Below, in pieces: positions 1 to 7,570 of a stretch of DNA of 64,000 nucleotides. Source of the stretch: Clostridiaceae bacterium (GTDB taxonomy: Bacteria; Bacillota; Clostridia; Oscillospirales; QAMX01). The notes under the pieces were generated by a model. It did no database searches. It was not told where the DNA came from and saw nothing but the letters and a program-made list of their open reading frames with translations. The stretch lies in assembly GCA_018384365.1 (NCBI GenBank), contig JAHAYX010000016.1:1-64000 (forward strand), given 5' to 3'. A program made the position numbers and the translations under genes. Numbering within the stretch: the first letter of the stretch is position 1; each line of letters begins with the position of its first letter.

Positions 1-37
1 GCCGCAAACGTGGGTTCGATTCCCGCACGGGTCACCA
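1..37 (+). tRNA. tRNA, 3' end only
   Basis: The 3' part of a tRNA enters from the left edge. A T stem-loop (10-14 paired with 22-26 around TTCGATT) is followed by the acceptor 3' strand ACGGGTC, discriminator A and an encoded CCA at 35-37. The anticodon is outside the window, so the amino acid cannot be read. It lies about 64 bases before the 5S gene, as is usual for a tRNA inside an rRNA operon. Confidence 0.85.
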
Positions 38-101
38 AGCCTTACTACAAGTGATGAAACGGCGCTCCGTTTCATATATATGCTTCGTTAAGAAGCCCTT
101 A

Positions 102-217
102 GTCGGTGTTTATTACTGAGAGGGTCCCCCCGTTCCCATTCCGAACACGGTAGTTAAGCTCTTCAGTGCCTACGATACTTGGACGGAAGCGTCCCGGGAA
201 AATTGGTCGGCGCCGAC
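102..217 (+). rRNA. rrf: 5S ribosomal RNA
   Basis: The strongly conserved 5S core is present at about 131-160 (CCGTTCCCATTCCGAACACG followed by GTAGTTAAG). The ends were set by the closing helix, in which GTCGGTG at 102-108 pairs with CGCCGAC at 211-217. That gives 116 nt, a normal 5S length. Exact mature ends may differ by one or two bases. A strong terminator follows directly, so this is the last gene of the rRNA operon. The enzyme expected to mature it, RNase M5, is encoded at 8469-9089. Confidence 0.95.
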
Positions 218-220
218 ACG

Positions 221-252
221 AAAAAGCGAGTAGTTATACTACTCGCTTTTTT
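221..252 (+). terminator. Intrinsic terminator of the rRNA operon
   Basis: AGCGAGTAG at 225-233 pairs with CTACTCGCT at 239-247. The stem is extended by an A-run on the left and followed by a T-run (247-252). It lies directly after the 5S gene. Confidence 0.9.
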
Positions 253-379
253 CTTGTACGAACAGAAGAAGCGAAGAAAATGTCGCATCTGCGTTGCTTT
301 TGAAGGAAAGCTATTTGGAGCGGACCGGTACTGGAGTCTGTCAAACGGAAAAACAGAAAAATCGTACGGAAGGAATATC

Positions 380-408
380 TTTACAAGTATGCAATGACAT
401 GATAGACT
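380..408 (+). promoter_or_regulatory. Probable promoter of the lipoprotein gene
   Basis: TTTACA at 380-385, a 17-base spacer, and TAGACT at 403-408. It would start a transcript near 415 that carries the 8-codon ORF at 448 and then the lipoprotein gene. Bases 253-379 are AT-rich and show no convincing gene. Confidence 0.45.
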
Positions 409-447
409 GTATTTGAAAGCTAATGACACTTGAAAGAGGTGGTGACC

Positions 448-474
448 ATGTTTTATTCAGCCTTAAATGAGTAA
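448..474 (+). CDS. Possible 8-residue leader peptide
   Basis: An ATG with a strong ribosome binding site (AGAGGTGG at 435-442, 5-base gap) opens a frame of only eight codons (MFYSALNE) before TAA. It lies between the putative promoter at 380-408 and the lipoprotein start at 509. The site is better than chance for so short a frame, so it may be a translated leader or uORF. It could also be a relic of a decayed gene. There is no recognisable attenuator hairpin, and no function is assigned. Confidence 0.3.
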   Translation: MFYSALNE

Positions 475-508
475 CAGTGAATCACGACATAGTTAGGAGG
501 ACCGTAAC

Positions 509-1147
509 ATGAAAAAGGCATATTATGTTCGTATCGCTTTCTTGCTCGCGATTCTTTTCCTTTTAACTGCGTGCACTTCGGCAGATGTTGTAAAGAAAGA
601 AGACTTACCGATATCCTGTCCGGATGCTTTTGCGGATGTTCTTTCAATCGAAAATGGAAAAATGTGTGTTTTCGATCTTTCTGCCGGTATCACCTACACG
701 CAGCTGGTCGGAGAGATGTTTTCCGAAGAGGAACTGGATTTACAGTTTTATTCTGACAATGGAAAAATCACGATGAAACAACCGATTACTTTTTCTGAGA
801 CGGGGAAAGAGCAATGGATCATCAGTTTTTTCTTTGAGGACGAACAATTGGTGCGGATCGCGGCAGGTATCACCTTCCTGAACACGCCTATTCCGGAAGC
901 ATCTGAATGCATCTTTTCCTTGAAAGATGCGTATCAAAGCAGATGTGGGAGTGATGTGTTTTTCCGTGAACAGGGTCCGACGTTAGCAGAACTATCCGAT
1001 GGAGATAGCCGTAAATACTCTGCTGAGTGGATACTGGATGAAGGAGGCGGCGTCCGCATTTCTACACATATTCGTGATGATTTAAAGCAATCCGGCATTA
1101 CAGATCAGGATTTGTGTTTGGAAGCGTCTGTGATCTTTGTACTGTAA
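509..1147 (+). CDS. Putative lipoprotein of unknown function
   Basis: A 212-residue protein. It begins with a typical lipoprotein signal: positive residues, a hydrophobic stretch from about residue 8, and the lipobox LLTAC with the modified cysteine near residue 21. The mature part is acidic with alternating beta-type segments; I recognise no family. It should be anchored to the outer face of the membrane. The start is well fixed by TTAGGAGG 7-8 bases upstream. The gene looks more AT-rich than most of the window, which fits recent acquisition. It precedes the blaI-like operon but has its own leader and probably its own promoter. Confidence 0.75.
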   Translation: MKKAYYVRIAFLLAILFLLTACTSADVVKKEDLPISCPDAFADVLSIENGKMCVFDLSAGITYTQLVGEMFSEEELDLQFYSDNGKITMKQPITFSETGKEQWIISFFFEDEQLVRIAAGITFLNTPIPEASECIFSLKDAYQSRCGSDVFFREQGPTLAELSDGDSRKYSAEWILDEGGGVRISTHIRDDLKQSGITDQDLCLEASVIFVL

Positions 1148-1189
1148 GGATGTATGATAAATCAAAACAGAAGTTCTTATTATTTTAAG

Positions 1190-1214
1190 CACCCCACGAG
1201 AAATTCGTGGGGTG
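1190..1214. repeat. 10-bp inverted repeat between lipoprotein gene and blaI promoter
   Basis: CACCCCACGA at 1190-1199 and TCGTGGGGTG at 1205-1214 form a perfect hairpin with a 5-base loop. There is no T-run after it on either strand, so it is at best a weak terminator. It ends 3 bases before the -35 box of the next promoter and could also be a protein site. Confidence 0.6.
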
Positions 1215-1217
1215 TAC

Positions 1218-1248
1218 TTGACAACTATATTATACAAACGTATAATAT
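1218..1248 (+). promoter_or_regulatory. Promoter with palindromic operator for the BlaI-type repressor
   Basis: A perfect TTGACA (1218-1223), 17-base spacer and TATAAT (1241-1246). A 22-bp palindrome at 1227-1248 (arms ATATTATAC and GTATAATAT, centre AAAC) covers the spacer and -10. BlaI/MecI repressors are known to bind dyads of this kind in their own promoters, so autorepression is likely. Confidence 0.85.
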
Positions 1249-1287
1249 TATTGAACAAGATAACAGATACGCTCGGAGGTGATTCCC

Positions 1288-1683
1288 ATGCAGAAGGATA
1301 TCAAACGGCTCGGCGACGCAGAACTGGAGATTATGCAGGTGATCTGGCATACTGGAGCACCAATGACGGCCGGCAGTATACAGGAAAAGCTGCGCGGGCG
1401 CCGGGACTGGCAGCTCTCCAGCCTGATGACGGCACTTTCCCGTCTTGCAGAAAAGGGGTTCGTGCAATGCGACAGGTCAACGCGCACAAATTTGTATACT
1501 GCCCTGATTTCAGAAGCCGCGTATCGCGAAGAAGCCGGTCAGTCTTTCCTTGCCAAGCTCTATGACAACTCCATCCAGAACTTTGTAACGGCCCTCTATG
1601 ATGCACATGCACTGACGCCGGACGACCTGGGGGAACTCCGCAGCTTGATAGATGAGATGGAAAGGAGGCAGAAACGTGATTGA
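1288..1683 (+). CDS. BlaI/MecI family transcriptional repressor
   Basis: A 131-residue winged-helix repressor. Residues 5-80 carry the BlaI/MecI pattern (LGDAELEIMQVIW, then ELEKG-like RLAEKGFVQC), and the C-terminal part is the helical dimerisation region. Known relatives are inactivated by cleavage when a partner M56 membrane peptidase senses a signal. The ATG at 1288 is preferred over a GTG at 1279 because GGAGG at 1275-1279 is 8 bases upstream of it. The next gene, an M56 peptidase, overlaps its end by 8 bases. A palindromic operator covers its promoter. The target genes and the signal are not evident. Beta-lactam sensing should not be assumed because the partner lacks a penicillin-binding domain. 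Confidence 0.88.
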   Translation: MQKDIKRLGDAELEIMQVIWHTGAPMTAGSIQEKLRGRRDWQLSSLMTALSRLAEKGFVQCDRSTRTNLYTALISEAAYREEAGQSFLAKLYDNSIQNFVTALYDAHALTPDDLGELRSLIDEMERRQKRD

Positions 1684-3331
1684 AAGAACTTTTTTACTCT
1701 TTCTTCGCCTTTCCATCTCCGGTGCGATCGTGTTAACTTTACTCTTCCTCTCAAGCCCTATCTGGGAATTCCGCACTTCCCCCGTCGTCAGGCGCATGTT
1801 ATGGTTGGTTCTGGCGCTTTTCCTGCTCCTGCCTGTCCGGTATTCGCTGCCGGTTTCTGTATTTGATGTTTCGGTTTTGAGCGATTCTTCATCGGATCTT
1901 TCCCCGATTCCAACTGCCGAAGGAGAGTTTCCCGAAATTCCGGATACCGAACCGACAACGCCTCCACAGCTTTCCCAACCTGCGATAACACCGCTCTTTC
2001 TCTGCTCTCTCCTATGGGCCGCGGGAGGTTTCGTCTTTGCACTTTATCAGCTATTTGCAGCGTTACGACTTCAACGGACGCTTTTCGCTGGTTCCCACGT
2101 ACCGGAAAATACGGCTCTCACGTCTGCCTTTCAGGAACTTGCTTTGCAGTCAGCACTCCGCTGCACCCCGCGCCTTTTTATCAACCCGAATGTCGAGACT
2201 CCGCTGGCAATCGGTTTCTTTCGTCCGACGATTTTTCTGCCGCGCGAGGACTATCCTGCCGAGGAACTTGATTTCATCCTCCGGCATGAGCTGACGCATA
2301 TCAAAACGGGGGATATCTGGCTGAAACTGCTCCTTCTGGCGGCAAATGCGGTGCATTGGTTGAATCCTCTGGTTTACCGGATGCGCAGGGAAGCATTCGC
2401 GGACATGGAGGCAGCCTGCGATTCACGCGTTTCCTCAAAAAACGAATTTTCACAGCGCCGCAGATACGCGGAAACGATACTCTCATCCATTGAAACGCAG
2501 AAGCCGAAGGGCAATACCCTTACGACGCAGTTTTATGGAGGTGTGAAAACCATGAAAAAACGGATCAAAAATATTCTGGACCCTGTTTCGCCCCGCAGAG
2601 GAGTCACCCTTGCAGTCCTCGTCATGTTCACAACAGTTTTACTGACCGGCCTGATCGCGTGTTCAACGGGCCCGCAGCTTCGTCGTGTCACCGGCGGATT
2701 CTATATGGGTTCCCTTTATGATTATGCGAAGATCGGAAAAACGCGTGTCGGCGTCCAGGGACTTTCTCCAAACATGACGAAGGACGATGTAATGGCGTAT
2801 TACGGTCTGAAACCGGATGACTTCAGGATCGAAGACGTGGAGGCAAAGACGATTCCAAACGCAGACAGCGCGAAATGGTCCTCTTGCATGCTCGACCAGT
2901 GTGTGTTCTTTGATGAAACCGGTGAGATTCCCTGCACGATCACCTTCAACTTCCGGGAGGACGGAACCATCCGGAATGTTGGTTTCTCCGTCCGATACAT
3001 CGGACTACCCTGGAAAGAAGCGCACACGCACGCGATGTTTTTGTTTGACGAGATCAACGGAAAAGTTGGCAAGAAAATCACGCAGGAAGAATGGATGCAG
3101 AACCCCGACCGAAAGGGCGTGGTGATCAATGACTTCGCGGATCCGCTGGAGTCGCTCTCCGAATTCGACAGTCATTTTATGCGGCAATATGTCTATACAG
3201 GCAGTGATCAGTCGAACTCCTTTGCAGTTTCCATGTCGTATCAGGATTTTTCCGGTGCGGATACCACAAAGGGGCTGGGGCAGAACGTTGACGACCTCTT
3301 CACCTTCAGCCTGACCATTCCGATTCGATGA
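1676..3331 (+). CDS. M56 family membrane metallopeptidase (BlaR1-like sensor, atypical sensor domain)
   Basis: A 551-residue membrane protein starting at GTG 1676, with AGGAGG 7 bases upstream and an 8-base overlap with the blaI-like gene. N-terminal transmembrane segments lie near residues 8-30, 38-55 and 105-130. The zinc peptidase motif HELTH stands in LDFILRHELTHIKTGDIW around residue 205, followed by the distal acidic ligand region EAACDSRV. A further membrane segment near residue 320 ends in GLIACS. The external C-terminal domain of about 210 residues is unlike the BlaR1 penicillin-binding domain, with no STxK serine motif visible. It probably cleaves the BlaI-type repressor after sensing some other envelope signal. 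The ligand is unknown. Confidence 0.85.
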   Translation: MIERTFLLFLRLSISGAIVLTLLFLSSPIWEFRTSPVVRRMLWLVLALFLLLPVRYSLPVSVFDVSVLSDSSSDLSPIPTAEGEFPEIPDTEPTTPPQLSQPAITPLFLCSLLWAAGGFVFALYQLFAALRLQRTLFAGSHVPENTALTSAFQELALQSALRCTPRLFINPNVETPLAIGFFRPTIFLPREDYPAEELDFILRHELTHIKTGDIWLKLLLLAANAVHWLNPLVYRMRREAFADMEAACDSRVSSKNEFSQRRRYAETILSSIETQKPKGNTLTTQFYGGVKTMKKRIKNILDPVSPRRGVTLAVLVMFTTVLLTGLIACSTGPQLRRVTGGFYMGSLYDYAKIGKTRVGVQGLSPNMTKDDVMAYYGLKPDDFRIEDVEAKTIPNADSAKWSSCMLDQCVFFDETGEIPCTITFNFREDGTIRNVGFSVRYIGLPWKEAHTHAMFLFDEINGKVGKKITQEEWMQNPDRKGVVINDFADPLESLSEFDSHFMRQYVYTGSDQSNSFAVSMSYQDFSGADTTKGLGQNVDDLFTFSLTIPIR

Positions 3332-3334
3332 AAT

Positions 3335-3366
3335 AAGCGCCCGCAGAGTTCTTCTGCGGGCGCTTT
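3335..3366. terminator. Bidirectional terminator between convergent genes
   Basis: AAGCGCCCGCAGA at 3335-3347 pairs with TCTGCGGGCGCTT at 3353-3365. It serves the M56 gene on plus and overlaps the approach to the mreB-like gene end on minus. Confidence 0.8.
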
Positions 3367-3367
3367 C

Positions 3368-4393
3368 TTATGCTTTGCTGAGTTTTCGCCGCAGCAGATG
3401 CGGCGCGCTTCCCGGGGAGGCAGAGCCTTTCTCCAGGGCTGCGCCAAGGCCCAGCACCGTACAGTCTGCGGCATCCTCCGCCACATAGGCGCAAATCCCC
3501 GTTTTCTCTGTGATCAGCCGGTCGATCCCGTAGAGAAGGCTGCCGCCGCCTGTCAGCCGGATGCCGTCGCGTGTGATGTCGGAGACAAGCTCCGGCGGCG
3601 TCTGCTCCAGGACAAGCCGGATCGCCTCAATCAGCTCCTCGGCGGTACCGAGAAAAGCCTCCTGCGTTTCAACGGAGGTGATTTCGCATGTGCGGGGAAA
3701 GCCGGAGGAAAGATCGCGGCCGCGGACAGGGAGGGAGAGCGGTTCCTCGCGCGGCAGGACGCAGCCGATGGCGCGTTTGATCTCCTCCGCGCTGCGCTCA
3801 CCGATCAACAGGTTTTTCTTCCGGCGCAGCCAGCGCATCAGCGCCGCGTCAAAGTGCTCGCCCGCCGCCAGAGAGGTGGTGAAGGCCACGACACTGCCCA
3901 GCGCCAGCACGGCGGCATGACAGACGCCGTGCCCGATATCCACCACCATGCTGCCGGCAGCACGGCGGATGTCAAGTCCCGCGCCCAATGCCGCCGCAGC
4001 AGGCGTTTGCATCAGGCGGACACGCCGCGCACCGGCCTGCATGCCGGTGTCCTTCGCGGTTCGTTCCGATACCTCCGAGATGCCGGCGGGAATACAGAGG
4101 AGCAGATCCGGTTTCAACGGGCTGCCGCCCAAAACCTTCTTCAGATAGGCCCGGATCATGCGTTCGGCCATGCCGGCATTTGTAATCACGCCGCATCGAA
4201 CAGGCCGGATTGCCGCCAGACTGCCGGCAGAACGGGAAAGCAGCGCTTCGGCGTCGCTGCCGACTGCTTTCAATTCGCCGCTTGCACGGTCCACGACTGC
4301 AAGCGAAGGTTCCCGCAAAACGATGCCGCGTCCCCGTACATACATGGACACGGATGAGCTGCCCAGATCGACGCCAATCTCCTTTACAAACAT
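3368..4393 (-). CDS. MreB/Mbl-like actin homologue, diverged
   Basis: A 341-residue actin-fold protein, the normal length for MreB. The first phosphate loop is GVDLGSSSVSMYV (residues 7-19). CGVITNAGMAERMI corresponds to the MreB connector. The second phosphate loop reads VDIGHGVCHA (151-160), where MreB normally has DIGGGT. The adenosine motif LTGGGSLLYG lies near residue 283. MreB filaments guide lateral wall synthesis at the inner membrane together with MreC, MreD and PBP2. Those partners are encoded separately at 18174-21540, so this copy may be a second or specialised paralogue. It is the last gene of a minus-strand run with recD2 and comFC. Confidence 0.82.
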   Translation of the reverse strand: MFVKEIGVDLGSSSVSMYVRGRGIVLREPSLAVVDRASGELKAVGSDAEALLSRSAGSLAAIRPVRCGVITNAGMAERMIRAYLKKVLGGSPLKPDLLLCIPAGISEVSERTAKDTGMQAGARRVRLMQTPAAAALGAGLDIRRAAGSMVVDIGHGVCHAAVLALGSVVAFTTSLAAGEHFDAALMRWLRRKKNLLIGERSAEEIKRAIGCVLPREEPLSLPVRGRDLSSGFPRTCEITSVETQEAFLGTAEELIEAIRLVLEQTPPELVSDITRDGIRLTGGGSLLYGIDRLITEKTGICAYVAEDAADCTVLGLGAALEKGSASPGSAPHLLRRKLSKA

Positions 4394-4482
4394 AAAGACC
4401 CTCCATTCGGTGCCGTTTCCTCTGACAGTTTATCATGACAGATGAAAATAACGGCTCGAAAAATGGAGGGCCTTTTCATTTC

Positions 4483-5130
4483 TCAGTGCGCCAGCGCCAC
4501 ACAGATGACTTCCCGGGCACCGGCGTCCGTTAACACACGGCAGCATTCGGAAATGGTGGAACCGGTTGTGACGATGTCGTCAATCAGGACGATCCGGCAT
4601 CCCGCGGGATGGCATCCGACCGCAAGGGAATAGGCACCGCGCACGTTTTCGGCGCGATCCTGCCTTACCGTCCGGGATTGCCGGCGGGTGTGACGGCGCT
4701 TGCGAAGCATGCGCTTTACCGGGATGTGTAAAATCCGTCCGGCTGCTTCGGCCAGCAGACGGCTTTGGTCATAACCGCGTCCGACAAGCCGCAGTGCGCT
4801 GACAGGCGCCCAGGTGAGGACATCCACCTGCCCAAGCCCGGAAATCAGCGGCACCAGCAGTTCGCCCAGCGGTTTTGCATACTGCGCTTTGCCGTGAAAC
4901 TTATAAGCAAGGATCGCCCGGCGGATGTCCGCCGCGTAATCGAGCAGATACAGGCAGGAACCTGCCGGAATTGGCAGTTCCCGCGGGGAAAGCGACGCAA
5001 GATACAGGCGGCAGCTTTCGCAAAATGGCACTTCTGCGTCATACGGCAGGTGTTTCCGGCAGAAAAGGCAGCGCGCGGGAAAGAAAAATTGCAGCAAGAA
5101 GCGAAACGGTTTCTGCATAGGCGCGCTCAT
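4483..5130 (-). CDS. comFC: ComF family phosphoribosyltransferase-like protein (ComFC)
   Basis: A 215-residue protein with the ComF layout. An N-terminal zinc ribbon (two Cys pairs in CLFCRKH and FCESC, residues about 19-40) is followed by a phosphoribosyltransferase fold. The PRPP-binding motif VLIDDIVTTGST lies near residue 178. In Bacillus and other bacteria ComFC supports uptake of single-stranded DNA during transformation, with ComFA helicase. Here it overlaps the end of recD2 by 4 bases (ATGA), so the two are translationally coupled. That agrees with a DNA-processing role. No other competence gene is in the window. Confidence 0.88.
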   Translation of the reverse strand: MSAPMQKPFRFLLQFFFPARCLFCRKHLPYDAEVPFCESCRLYLASLSPRELPIPAGSCLYLLDYAADIRRAILAYKFHGKAQYAKPLGELLVPLISGLGQVDVLTWAPVSALRLVGRGYDQSRLLAEAAGRILHIPVKRMLRKRRHTRRQSRTVRQDRAENVRGAYSLAVGCHPAGCRIVLIDDIVTTGSTISECCRVLTDAGAREVICVALAH

Positions 5131-7331
5131 TCAAACTGCGCGCGGATGCGCATATGTAAGGCGCTGTACCGCTTGTGGCGGACGTTGTTTGCCACCATTT
5201 GCGCGAATACTTCGTCGCTGCCGACGACGACAAGCTGGCTTTTTGCGCGCGTCACGGCTGTATACAGGAGATTGCGGGACAAAAGCCGCGGATCGGCGTC
5301 AAAAACGGAGAGCACGACGACCGGGAACTCGTTGCCCTGCGATTTGTGCACGGTGATGGCATAGGCAAGATCCAGTTCGTTTAAAAGCTCCGGCGTGTAG
5401 GCGGCAACCCGTCGGTCGTCAAAGGTGAGCGTGACAATCTGCGAGGCGAGGTCGATGGCCGTGATGGTTGCGGTATCGCCGTTAAACACGCCGAAGGTGG
5501 TCTCACCCGTATCCGGCCGTTCACAGACGATGTCGTAGTTGTTGCGCATCTGCATCACGCGGTCGCCAACGCGCAGCACGCTGTCGCCCATACGAAGTTC
5601 CGCTTTGCCGGGTGCCGCGGGGTTGAGCGCCTCCTGCAGGCGGCGGTTCAGGCTGACCGTTCCGGCCTCCTGCTTTTTGGAGGGGGCAATGACCTGAATC
5701 TGCGAGGGATCGATTTTGAAAAACTTCGGCAGACGAACCGTGCAGAGCTCCACGATGGTTTTTGCAATGTCGCTGCCGCTTGTACGTTTCATATAAAAGA
5801 AATCCTTTGCGCTTTTCAGCTCCGGCACCTTGCCGTCGTTGATGGCGTGCGCGTTCATGACGATCATACTCTCCTGTGCCTGACGGAAAATCGTGTCGAG
5901 ATGGACGGTTGGGATGTGCCTGCTTTGAATCATGTCCTTCAGTACGTTGCCGGGCCCGACGGAGGGCAGCTGATCCGCATCGCCGACCAAAATCAGCGAC
6001 GCATCCGCAGGCAGTGCACGCAGCAGGGCGTGCATCAGCGGCAAATCCACCATGGAGAGCTCGTCCACGATCAAAACATCCGTGTCAATCAGATTTTCTT
6101 CATTGCGGCCGAACTCCTGCGAGGATTTGTCCTCCGAAAAGACGGTTTCCAGCAGGCGATGAATGGTGCGTGCCTCCAGTCCGCAGACCTCGCTCATGCG
6201 GTTTGCGGCGCGTCCGGTCGGCGCGGCCAGCGTGACACGGCGGTGCATACGCTCGCACAGACGAATGATGGCTCGGATCGCGGTGGTTTTACCGGTGCCG
6301 GGACCGCCTGTCAGCACCATAACGGGCAGCGCTGCGCCGCCAAGTATGGCCTCGCGCTGGCGTTTGCCGTAGGTGACGCCGGATTCCTGCTCGGCAAACG
6401 CAATGGCGTCCGCCGGCAGGGGATAGGGCTGCCGCCGGACCATATCGGCCAGACGCCGGGCAACGCTGTCCTCGGCTTCATACAGCTCCGTTAAATAACA
6501 GGCGTCCTCGCGCAGGACGGGTTCGCGATGAATTTCGCCCTTCTCGCACAGACGTGCCAGCGAAGGCTCCATTTCCTCCGGACTGCCGAGATCTAAAAGC
6601 GCGGCCGCAGCCGCGCAGAGCTTCCCTGCCGGGATAAAAACGTGGCCGTTTGACAGGTTGTGGATCAGGACATACTTCATTGCGGCGTCAAAACGCATGG
6701 GCGAATCGTCCGCAAGGCCCAGGTCGCGCGCAAACAGATCGGCCATGGGAAAAGACACGCCGTAATAAGCGTCTACTAAGACATAGGGATTGTTTGCAAC
6801 GATGGAAGCGGCCATCGTGCCGTGGCGGCGGTAGAGCCGCATACCAATTTCCGGGGAAAGCCCGTGCTCCGAGACAAATTCCAAAAGGCGGCGCAGCTCC
6901 ATGCGCTCGTTGAACTGGTGCTGGATTTTTTTTGCGCGCTCGAGCGTAATGCCCTGGATCAGCGCAAGGCGCTCCGGCTCCTCGGCAATGACGGAAAATG
7001 CGCGCTCGCCGAAGCGTTCCACGATGCGCGCGGCAGTGGCTGAACCGATGCCCTTGAAAATACCGACGGCGAGATACGCTTCGATGTCCTCCGGCGTTTG
7101 CGGCAGCCAGCGTTCGCCGCCCATCGCCTTGAATTGCTGGCCATAGGTGCGGTGTTCCGTCCAATTCCCGTAAAGCTCGAAGTATTCGCCCGGCGCGGCA
7201 TAGGGAAAACACCCGACCACTGTGACAGGCTCCGTCACACCGCAGTCGAGTTTCATTACGGTATAGCCGTTACTTTCGTTTGAAAAGAGAATCGCAACGG
7301 CTTTTCCTTCCAGTCTTTCGTAATTGTCCAT
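5127..7331 (-). CDS. recD2: ATP-dependent RecD2 DNA helicase
   Basis: A 734-residue SF1 helicase of the RecD2/YrrC type, which acts 5' to 3' in DNA repair without RecBC. Visible features are an N-terminal OB-like part, helix-hairpin-helix repeats near residues 95-190 (GIFKGIGSATAARIVERFG), Walker A TGGPGTGKTT near residue 340, Walker B IVDELSMVD, a VGDADQLPSVGPG motif, and the C-terminal YAITVHKSQGNEF motif. The start was moved from 7409 to ATG 7331, which follows GAGGAG. Length matches RecD2 (about 730-800). Its stop overlaps the start of comFC. Confidence 0.95.
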   Translation of the reverse strand: MDNYERLEGKAVAILFSNESNGYTVMKLDCGVTEPVTVVGCFPYAAPGEYFELYGNWTEHRTYGQQFKAMGGERWLPQTPEDIEAYLAVGIFKGIGSATAARIVERFGERAFSVIAEEPERLALIQGITLERAKKIQHQFNERMELRRLLEFVSEHGLSPEIGMRLYRRHGTMAASIVANNPYVLVDAYYGVSFPMADLFARDLGLADDSPMRFDAAMKYVLIHNLSNGHVFIPAGKLCAAAAALLDLGSPEEMEPSLARLCEKGEIHREPVLREDACYLTELYEAEDSVARRLADMVRRQPYPLPADAIAFAEQESGVTYGKRQREAILGGAALPVMVLTGGPGTGKTTAIRAIIRLCERMHRRVTLAAPTGRAANRMSEVCGLEARTIHRLLETVFSEDKSSQEFGRNEENLIDTDVLIVDELSMVDLPLMHALLRALPADASLILVGDADQLPSVGPGNVLKDMIQSRHIPTVHLDTIFRQAQESMIVMNAHAINDGKVPELKSAKDFFYMKRTSGSDIAKTIVELCTVRLPKFFKIDPSQIQVIAPSKKQEAGTVSLNRRLQEALNPAAPGKAELRMGDSVLRVGDRVMQMRNNYDIVCERPDTGETTFGVFNGDTATITAIDLASQIVTLTFDDRRVAAYTPELLNELDLAYAITVHKSQGNEFPVVVLSVFDADPRLLSRNLLYTAVTRAKSQLVVVGSDEVFAQMVANNVRHKRYSALHMRIRAQFE

Positions 7332-7443
7332 AGTTCTCCTCGTTTCTGGCCAAAAGCCTGCAAAACAGGCGGCAGACGCCCTGTACGGAATAATAAATGA
7401 CAGCCGCAATCAGATAAGCGGTGACTGCATCCAAAAAAATCAT
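7270..7443 (-). CDS. Possible small membrane protein overlapping the recD2 start
   Basis: A 57-codon frame starts at ATG 7443 behind a GGGGG run 5 bases upstream. Residues 5-28 form a convincing single membrane segment (AVTAYLIAAVIYYSVQGVCR), followed by a basic tail. The frame runs 62 bases into recD2 in another phase. The gap between the ribU terminator (7517) and recD2 (7331) is otherwise empty, which leaves room for a small gene. The large overlap counts against it. Function unknown. Confidence 0.3.
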   Translation of the reverse strand: MIFLDAVTAYLIAAVIYYSVQGVCRLFCRLLARNEENYGQLRKTGRKSRCDSLFKRK

Positions 7444-7516
7444 ATGATCCCCCGCAAACAAGATATGTCCGGGAGGAAACTTGCGTGCCTGTCCGGAAAA
7501 GACCTGCCCCGAAACG

Positions 7517-7555
7517 AAAAAAGGCCGGCATCTCCTCTTTGCGGAAATGCCGGCG
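7517..7555 (-). terminator. Terminator of the ribU transcript
   Basis: On the minus strand GCCGGCAT and ATGCCGGCC (plus 7523-7531 and 7547-7554) form a hairpin followed by a run of T. It lies 16 bases after the ribU stop. Confidence 0.85.
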
Positions 7556-7570
7556 CCGGACATCTGAAAA

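Noticed and set aside
4387..4472. Inverted repeat GACCCTCCAT / ATGGAGGGCC around the comFC-mreB gap
   Set aside because: The arms are far apart and one is the ribosome binding site of the mreB-like gene. It is probably chance, with no clear terminator.
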